In this document: positions 58,061 through 64,000 of the stretch, one piece after another | Layout of the letters: the number at the start of each line of letters is the position of its first letter | How positions within the stretch are numbered: position 1 is the stretch's first letter | Source of the DNA: Platanthera guangdongensis | Taxonomy: Eukaryota > Streptophyta > Magnoliopsida > Asparagales > Orchidaceae | Assembly (NCBI GenBank): GCA_039583875.1 | Contig: CM077163.1 | Span: 234,352,646-234,416,645, forward strand | Direction of reading: 5' to 3' | Length of the DNA stretch: 64,000 nt | Translations under genes and position numbers: made by a program | The notes under the pieces: model-generated | Databases searched by the model: none | What the model saw: the letters and a program-made list of their open reading frames with translations, nothing else | What the model was told of the DNA's origin: nothing

Positions 58061-58879
58061 TGTGGCAAGGCACAGTCAGGAACTTGGAAAAGTTAGAACT
58101 TGCAGTCACGTTCGGTCAGGAGAACGTGCGGGTAGCAGCACTGATACTGCCGAGGAGAGCGGCAAGTGCCAAGGAGATCAACGGACAGGCGATTAAGACC
58201 TAGCCCGCTGACTAGCTTGCAGACGTGGCAAGCGCGGACGAGAACTGGCGGGCAGGAGCAGCAGCGTACAGCTCTGTCAAACATGGGATCTGCAATTTAA
58301 GCAGCAAGGCAACGAGAAAACGAGCAAAGCTCGACAATGCCTAGAAGCGGAGGTTAGATAAGATGGGGGCCGGCAGTAGCTAGAAGCAGCGAGAAAAAGG
58401 ACAAAGTAGAGGCAAGGGTTGGCGGCTTTGAGCAGTCTAGCGGCGCGATCTTTACAACTTGAGTAAGAGTTAGAGGCGAGCAGAGGTCAACAACCAGAAG
58501 AACGAGAAGATCGGAGCGACCATGAGAGCACGGTATCGGAGCAGTCAAAGGCACAAGTAGAAGGGGGAATGTGATCACAGGACCTAGTAACCGAAGGGAG
58601 TTCAGCGATGGAGAGATCGCAAAAGAGCTAGTTGCGAGCAGAGCGAGCGGATCAGTTAGAAAGGAAAGGTCGCGGATATCATCAGTCAAGTGGGGCCCCG
58701 TTGGCAGCAGGAAAAGCCTAAAAAAGGCGAGGAAGAGTAACTCAGAGAGAACAAGGGGGAATTCCTCGTGAAGGGAGCTGATCTATAGTTAGAAGAGCTG
58801 ACCACGGAGAAGGGAGAACTCGGAGGACTAGGAACTCAAGCCACGCGAGAAATTTGAGGATCGGTTTGCTCTAATACCA
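58061..58879 (-). other. leader of the outer copia element
   Basis: GC-rich, repeat-poor leader between the primer site tggtattagagc (minus strand, ending at 58879) and gag. It contains short open frames with no recognisable domain. Confidence 0.55.
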
Positions 58880-59080
58880 TGTAGAGAATTACGACAAAAG
58901 AAAAAGAAAATCAATATTTTATTAATTTCTCGTATATTTCTCATGAATACAACACTAGTATTCGTGCATATATACATAGGAGGAGAGAGAAAAGTCTAAA
59001 CGTCATCCTAAGGTATGGGACTAATCCCTAAGAGGGTCATGGGCCTATTATATAGGTCTTTCTTTACAAGTTATTTAACA
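58880..59080 (-). repeat. outer copia 5' LTR
   Basis: This is 201 bp, in minus orientation tgttaaataac to ctctaca, directly followed by the primer site. It shares general layout but not sequence with the other copia LTRs here. No second copy is in the window. Confidence 0.8.
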
Positions 59081-59627
59081 AACATAAATTCAGAAATCAT
59101 TGGACGTAAACTTGTCATGTGCACATAACCCATGGTCTGTGCTAATATCAAAATGAACAAGCATATACAACAGAACACTAGATTGGGCACGCAATCTAAT
59201 AATCTCCTTTTTCTTCCAAAAGCGAAAACTTTCAAACTTCTGTACATTTTTCTCGTGGTTACAGCAACCTTTAAAAATAAATAAGACAAATCCCAAACCA
59301 CGTTAGAACCTTCAATCTCAAACTGTTTCTACCCATTTAGCCTTCTATCACTGTAAGTCTTGGTTAGCTTCTCTCTCTCTCTACAGAAAATAACTTCATG
59401 GGCTTGCGCATGGTAAAAATTATGAAATTCTTGGTTATTTCATTTTAGCCTTGTGCAAGTATTTGCATGAATTTCCTGCATACTAAGCTCATTTAATTGA
59501 TAATCATGTATGCATGCATGCTACATGGCGAACAAAATACAAAAACAGGAAACCTTGATGTGCAGTTAATTCCATCTGCAGTTAGGCTAAAAAAACAAAT
59601 GTATGAAATTGGGATAATTAGACGTAC
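59081..59627. other. intron flank at the donor side of exon 1
   Basis: AT-rich intron sequence between the outer copia LTR and the exon donor gtacgt. Nothing else was recognised. Confidence 0.45.
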
Positions 59628-59721
59628 AACGCAGAAAGTGCCATAGAGTCCATTAGGACACTTCTTTCCTGTAATTGTTCCCTCTGCGCCTTGATAGCCA
59701 CCACTGTTACCAGCCCCTCCA
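59628..59721 (-). CDS. host gene exon 1 of 9 in window (end of glycine-rich region)
   Basis: This exon is 94 bp. Acceptor ttcatacag is followed by one base of a split codon and 31 codons, ending in phase 0 at GCGTT|gtacgt. It encodes a glycine-rich stretch and then GTITGKKCPNGLYGTFC, the conserved end of the family's glycine-rich ectodomain. ECPVGTYK in the exon at 48682 continues this directly. About 10.9 kb of nested copia elements separate the two. Earlier exons, including the signal peptide, are outside the window. Confidence 0.92.
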
Positions 59722-60699
59722 CTGTATGAAAAACAACTCCTTAAAGAACATGAAAATTGGTTCTAAAAGATAATAACACAAATATTTCTGTGTTTCTGTC
59801 GTAAGAACATCTTTTCCAAGAGAGACGATCTCATTAGCAATATAATATTAAATTTCACAGATACAAAATTGAAATGACAGCATGCATTTATATATTTAAG
59901 CCAAAGCTCAACTTTCTGCATCATGGCCCAAGAGTAAAGAAAGTAAATAAGAAAATTCTTAGCAATGGGCAATGGAATTTGTTTTTGCATAAATCCAATT
60001 TTCTGATCCCCATACACAAACTCAAGTGCTACATAGGTTTATTTGATGGATGTTTTTATATATTTGGAAGTGTGATAGCCTACGAAGCACAGATACTTGC
60101 AACGGGCTTATGAATTGTATCCAAAATGTTTGGGGATCGGGAATTTGTGGGAAACCAATACCTGAACTCAAAAAAAATTATTTTAATTTTATATTAAAAA
60201 AGTTTTAGAAACTTTCAGATACTATCAAATACACCTGAATGTGCCAAAAAATGTTTGTTTTGTGATGTGACATGGATAAAGACATGTGAAAGAGAATGAG
60301 TTGAATGATAAGTAGTGAGGTTCAATTGATTACATGCTTTGTTCATGCCTCTTATTTAGGACATGATACAATTTTGTGATACATAAACCTTATCTTCACT
60401 AATATATACTATGTGAGAAATAATTATGAAAATAATGAAGAAAACATGAAGGTCACACATGTCTTTGTATGAATTTGTACTTATAATTAATATTAAAATT
60501 TTCATAAAAGTATCACGTATCCTAGGTTTTTTGAAAATCACAACTCTCGTATCTATATAATATCATAGCCCGTCCCCGTCCCAACATAGGTGATATCCAT
60601 GACTTCATATATTAAACTATGGATGGGGTTAAATTAAAGATTTTGTTCGATTCCAAGCAACTTTTTTCTTATGCTCTCCTTGGAAGAGATTTTGGGGAG
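59722..60699. other. AT-rich intron sequence
   Basis: No coding, LTR or RNA feature was recognised. Short open frames on both strands are consistent with chance. Confidence 0.45.
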
Positions 60700-61530
60700 T
60701 AGAAAATTCTGAAACTGTAGCTCATGGAGAGGGGGTACAACCACTCAGGAGGGGTACAAGATTAACAAGAATATTAACACAAGAAGATATTAGAACACTC
60801 GAAGAACACTCAATCTTTATTGCTTAAAATATTGGTCAAGGCTGAGATGCTCCAAATCATTACACTGAATCCTTATTTATAGTTGTCTCTTGAGGGGATA
60901 ACTTACATCACACGCTATCTTATCTTAAGAGATAAGATTTTTTTTTACAATACAAGTTATTCCTTTCTTGACTTCCACGGCATGCCAGAATAACTTTATA
61001 TTATATCATACTTTATGTCTTATCTTAAGTGATAAGTTTCTTTCTTGACTTCTACGACATGCCAGAATAATTTTATATCATATCATACTTTAAGACATAC
61101 TTTACACATCAAACTTTAAGAGAATCTTTCATCATTTCCCCTGGTGAAAAAAGGTGATGGTTCCACGTCATCGCGATCGATGTCGATGGAGGACAGTTTT
61201 GTAGACGTTCTTCTGTGGAGCCTAAAGTCGGGGTGATCCATATTGGTTGAAGCGGTAATGAGCATCTCCAAACTTAATTGGAAGTAGCAGTGTCGGATCT
61301 CTTTAATATACTTGAGCGGAATGATCATGGGATTGCGCCAGTAAGCTGTTGGCAGGTCCAGTGGGACATCTGTGATGGGTACACCATTAATAATATATAA
61401 GATTACAGATTGTTGTTATTTGAAATGAATAAGAATATGTTTTTGTTCTCGGACGTCATTTAGACTGTTTCCTTCGGGCCTTAATTTCCCGTGCCAAAAG
61501 CTGGTATCGCCAAATAGTCATTTAAGGAGT
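60700..61530 (-). other. possible endogenous pararetrovirus fragment with promoter
   Basis: On the minus strand a short open frame (61328-61116, extended upstream by a further readable stretch with stops) is followed by a non-coding region. This holds tgatgtaagttatc near 60910, a TATA box tataaataagg at 60881-60871, and an aataaa signal at 60821-60816, about 55 bases further on. A TATA box closely followed by a polyadenylation signal after the last open frame is the layout of the large intergenic region of plant pararetroviruses (Caulimoviridae). The protein piece was not matched to a viral protein, so the call is tentative. The copy is short and interrupted. Confidence 0.4.
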
Positions 61531-61804
61531 TGCTTGTGCTTTTGCTTACATAGATGCATGTCAACTAGGGCATTATACTGGAGTAGTCTCCTTTTATCAA
61601 AGATAATTCCAAATGGGCAAGTTTCTTAGTATCATAGAACCATGTAGGCTTCTTTAGGAAAATCGTAATAAAAGTCTTCCCTACATTCAATTATGGTGAA
61701 AAAAAGAAACTTGGGATGTAACGGAAAGCTGGCAAGAGGACCTTCATTCAGGCCGTATCGTCTGATATAGATTTTCTGAAAAACGAGCAAACTTGGTAGA
61801 GATC

Positions 61805-62115
61805 TGTTACGGGTCCTCCATTGGTTATCTTATACTATTAGTTTATTATTATTATTATTAGTCGTGTCGTATGTGTAGAGTCGTATTTTAATATTTTGGC
61901 GTCTGTTGTATTTACGATCAAGCCATTAGGGGTTCTATTTAAGGGAAACTCATGGGGTCTTTGTGGTATGAAAAGTATTAAGCAAGTTCTCTTTCTCTCT
62001 CAAGCTTCTCTTTTCTCTCTCTAGTTCTTCTCATCTCCTCTCTCATTCTAGGATTTACCCCCTTGTATCTCCGCCTTTTCCCCACGCACACAATCACAAT
62101 CACGTGCCCGTAACA
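61805..62115 (+). repeat. 5' LTR of a right-edge retroelement
   Basis: It starts tgttacgggtcc, ends gtgcccgtaaca, and is followed two bases later by ttggtatcagag, the primer site. It holds a (tta) microsatellite near 61845 and a CT-rich transcribed part. The 5 bases before it are agatc. The partner LTR and target duplicate are beyond the window. Confidence 0.8.
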
Positions 62116-63045
62116 ACTTGGTATCAGAGAAACCGGTCCTTCCAACCACCGACATCGTCATTTCCTCACCATCGCTTCTAACAGGTATCGCCGACAGCCC
62201 CGATCCGGACTGTAGCAGCCATAGCTGCGCTGCTCCGCCATTTCTGCGCCCGAATCCGACGGAAACCGCCCCGATCTACCTTTCCCGGCCGATCTGCACT
62301 GCCAGCAGGTCGTCCAACCCTCCGACCTAGAACAGCACCTCCAGCCCTCTTCCACCTCCAGCCATTAACAGTACGCAGCTTTCTCCTCACACCGCGTTCT
62401 TCGTCCCCGGCCAGAATCGCGGGCTCCTCCCCTAGCGCCCCCTCTAGCTATCATTTTGCAACCCCGTGTGGCTCTGCCTCCGTCATTCGTCCGCCTGAAT
62501 AGACAACGGGCTCGTCTCCCTCAGCAAACCCTGTCCGTCATCCTCAAGCCCTCTGCTTCGTTTCCCCAGCGGCAGATCTTTAGCCCTAGCCCCTGCTTCG
62601 TCGAGCAGCCATCATCCCAGTGCGTTGACGCATCGCCTGCAGCACCGAGCAGGATGGATACGCCCCTGCGCCATCGAGCCGCCTGCCAAATCACTTTTTG
62701 AGCCTATACACACGGTAATTCCACCCATCCTTTCTAATCCATCCATCTTTCCTAATTTTTTCTTTTTTTATTTTTTCCCTAGGGCCCACCAATCTATCCC
62801 TCTTTATTATTTTTCTTTTTTCTCCTAGTCCGGTTGCACACTCACATCCCGCCTCTTCCATTCTTGTGTTATTGTTTCCCGAGCCCACCACCACTCAACC
62901 CCACTTCTTTTTTAATTTATTTTTCTTCCTCCAGTCCCGCCACCCCCCCCCAAACTCATTTTATTTCCTCTAATTAATTACTTTCTTCCTTCTAAGTACT
63001 TAATTAATGTTCTAATCCTTAATTAATTATTACATCATTTTCATC

Positions 63046-63714
63046 ATGTCACGTACCGTTGCCGACCGCATTGAGCTCCTCACCACCCTCGCCAAGCAGG
63101 ACCGTCGTATTGCTCATCGGGAGGCTCGACTCAACCACGTCGATGCTCAGCTCGACCTCACGCTCGACGCCCTCCGCATGTCTCGCGACTCGTTGGTGGT
63201 TTTTCTGTCACCAACACCACCGGAGCTGGACTCCTCGCCTCCCCCTCCAATGATGGTGCCACTACCGTACTCCATGGTTCATGACGTGTCGCCGCCTCCG
63301 CCGCCGTCGTCATCATCGTTGTCGCCGTTGTCGGCCGCCGCTGTACCACCACTCTTCACAGTGGTCGTCCTTCCGCCGTTGTCGCCTCCTCTCCGGTCAC
63401 CCGCTCCGCCGCCGCCGGCCATATCGCCGCCTTCTCTACCGGCTCTTCCTATGCCGACCCCTGCCTTGCCGCTTCGACCAACCAAATCGGCGCCTCTTTT
63501 GTCGGCTCGTGCTACGCTGACATCGACGGATCCGTTCCTGCCACCAGTCGTCGCTTCTCCTACCTCCGTTCTGCTGCTCCTCAACACCGCTCCACCAACC
63601 CCGACGAAGTCATTCCATATGCCGTTCATTTTACTGTTGGCACCGCCGCTTTTCGCCGATGCCACCGCCGCCACTACGCATTTCTGCGTGTTGTACTGGA
63701 GGGAGATCAAGTGA
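63046..63714 (+). CDS. hypothetical first frame of the right-edge retroelement
   Basis: A 222-codon frame starts MSRTVADRIELLTTLAKQ. Its first 45 residues are charged and probably helical or coiled-coil (to about DLTLDALRM), which is common at the N-terminus of plant retroelement gag proteins. The rest is a serine/proline/leucine-rich low-complexity run without a gag core or zinc knuckle. The opposite strand is open too, so the later part may be composition only. I do not recognise the family. Confidence 0.35.
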   Translation: MSRTVADRIELLTTLAKQDRRIAHREARLNHVDAQLDLTLDALRMSRDSLVVFLSPTPPELDSSPPPPMMVPLPYSMVHDVSPPPPPSSSSLSPLSAAAVPPLFTVVVLPPLSPPLRSPAPPPPAISPPSLPALPMPTPALPLRPTKSAPLLSARATLTSTDPFLPPVVASPTSVLLLLNTAPPTPTKSFHMPFILLLAPPLFADATAATTHFCVLYWREIK

Positions 63715-63739
63715 TGCAACCTGCGTCGCGTCGTTATTA

Positions 63740-63900
63740 TTATTGTTTTATCGCACGTGTCTTTTATTATTGTAGCGCACGTTTTTGCGCATTTTTGGAT
63801 TATGGTGTAGCGTCAATTTGTATCGCGCACGTATTAGCGCTTTTCATGTAATTTTGTATCGTGCACGCTTTCACGCAATTTTTGTTTGGATCGTTGGTGT
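63740..63900 (+). repeat. imperfect repeat of about 50 bp
   Basis: Three similar units, each with gta(g/t)cg(c/t)g or gcgcacg followed about 12 bases later by (a/t)gcgc or cacgc and then a T-rich tail, lie at about 63770, 63820 and 63860. Confidence 0.5.
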
Positions 63901-64000
63901 GACCGGCCAACGTGACCCTAAATACATAGGTCTGGTAACTTAGGTGGTATATTAGCATAGGGCAAGTTTATAATAATTAGTTATTCAAAGTTATATATAA

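Larger units (their letters stand above)
49021..59080 (-). mobile_element. outer minus-strand Ty1/copia element, split and 3'-truncated
   Basis: In minus orientation it begins with an LTR at 59080-58880 (tgttaaataac...ctctaca) and a primer site tggtattagagc, followed by gag, protease and integrase (58060-55543). It is then interrupted by the inner element 50374-55542 with exact target duplication gcaac, and resumes with reverse transcriptase and RNase H (50373-49021). The 3' LTR is missing, so its own target duplication cannot be checked. Gag words (DELQITTLSLCGRKNF) show it is related to the 27807 family. It lies in sense orientation to the host gene. Confidence 0.87.
7477..59721 (-). other. 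partial host gene: large glycine-rich multi-pass membrane protein (9 exons)
   Basis: Nine minus-strand exons, in transcript order 59721-59628, 48682-48574, 48426-48158, 48062-47935, 41477-41243, 37148-36963, 36877-36609, 8019-7812 and 7716-7477, total 1,738 bp. Every junction is GT-AG and every exon phase fits the next, with no internal stop. The product belongs to the plant family I recall as Arabidopsis At5g11700/At5g47020/At4g32920: a glycine-rich ectodomain, a cysteine module, then several membrane segments and conserved cytosolic blocks. Its biochemical role is not established to my knowledge. The N-terminal glycine-rich part and the last C-terminal exon(s) are outside the window. Transposons fill five introns, the largest being 28,589 bp. 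Family membership is sure; naming of the individual orthologue is not possible here. Confidence 0.9.
61805..64000 (+). mobile_element. 5' part of an LTR retroelement running off the right edge
   Basis: LTR (61805-62115), primer site, about 900 bp of CT/GC-rich leader, a first open frame (63046-63714), then AT-richer sequence with short repeats. No gag-knuckle, protease or polymerase appears before the edge. It may be a large non-autonomous derivative or a gypsy-type element whose coding part lies further right. Confidence 0.6.

Noticed and set aside
1..64000. tRNA, rRNA, CRISPR, operon or bacterial genes
   Set aside because: No tRNA-like clover-leaf, rRNA signature, repeat-spacer array or Shine-Dalgarno gene series was seen; all signals are those of a plant nuclear genome.

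Overview
The window is nuclear DNA from a seed plant, most likely an angiosperm. The evidence is Ty1/copia and Ty3/gypsy (chromovirus) LTR retrotransposons primed by the plant initiator-methionine-tRNA type site (tggtatcaga), hAT-like MITEs, AT-rich introns with GT-AG borders, and a spliced gene of a plant-specific membrane-protein family. There is no prokaryotic-style gene organisation, no rRNA, no CRISPR array and no tRNA gene that I could recognise. I cannot name the species.

The backbone of the window is one host gene on the minus strand. Nine exons at 59721-59628, 48682-48574, 48426-48158, 48062-47935, 41477-41243, 37148-36963, 36877-36609, 8019-7812 and 7716-7477 join in a consistent reading frame through GT-AG introns. 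They encode about 579 residues of a large glycine-rich, cysteine-containing, multi-pass membrane protein (the family containing Arabidopsis At5g11700, At5g47020 and At4g32920 as I recall it, often labelled glycine-rich protein or ephrin type-B receptor-like). The glycine-rich N-terminal part lies beyond the right edge and the last C-terminal exon(s) beyond the left edge, so the whole window lies inside this gene. Four introns are short (85-147 bp). The others are swollen by transposons: about 10.9 kb, 6.5 kb, 4.1 kb, 28.6 kb and more than 7.4 kb.

Left intron (1-7476): a degraded copia pol remnant (1644-1946 and 5989-6950) is split by a gypsy-type solo LTR (1947-5983). That LTR is itself split by a second solo LTR (3879-5732) rich in a tcgtcga-type repeat. 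Giant intron (8020-36608), from left to right: a copia-type LTR and leader with a MITE; a chromovirus array of two internally deleted copies sharing an LTR (10736-15698); a decayed copia element (16117-21249) inserted next to an antisense copia remnant; a hAT-like MITE with palindromic repeats (23948-24481); another copia remnant; and a second gypsy solo LTR (26664-34280) carrying a young, apparently intact copia element (27807-33219) with a single 1,378-residue gag-pol frame.

Middle introns: a copia element with an internally inverted segment (about 37887-41018) and a full-length but mutated copia element (41769-47110). Right intron (48683-59627): a minus-strand copia element (about 49021-59080) split by a gag-less minus-strand copia element (50374-55542). 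The right edge (59722-64000) holds a short pararetrovirus-like fragment on the minus strand and the 5' LTR and leader of a further retroelement that runs off the window.

The proteins of the retroelements (gag, protease, integrase, reverse transcriptase, RNase H) would work together only in the 27807-33219 element. All others carry stops, frameshifts, deletions or inversions. The host exons, by contrast, carry no stop or frame break, so the gene is probably functional despite its more than 52 kb span.
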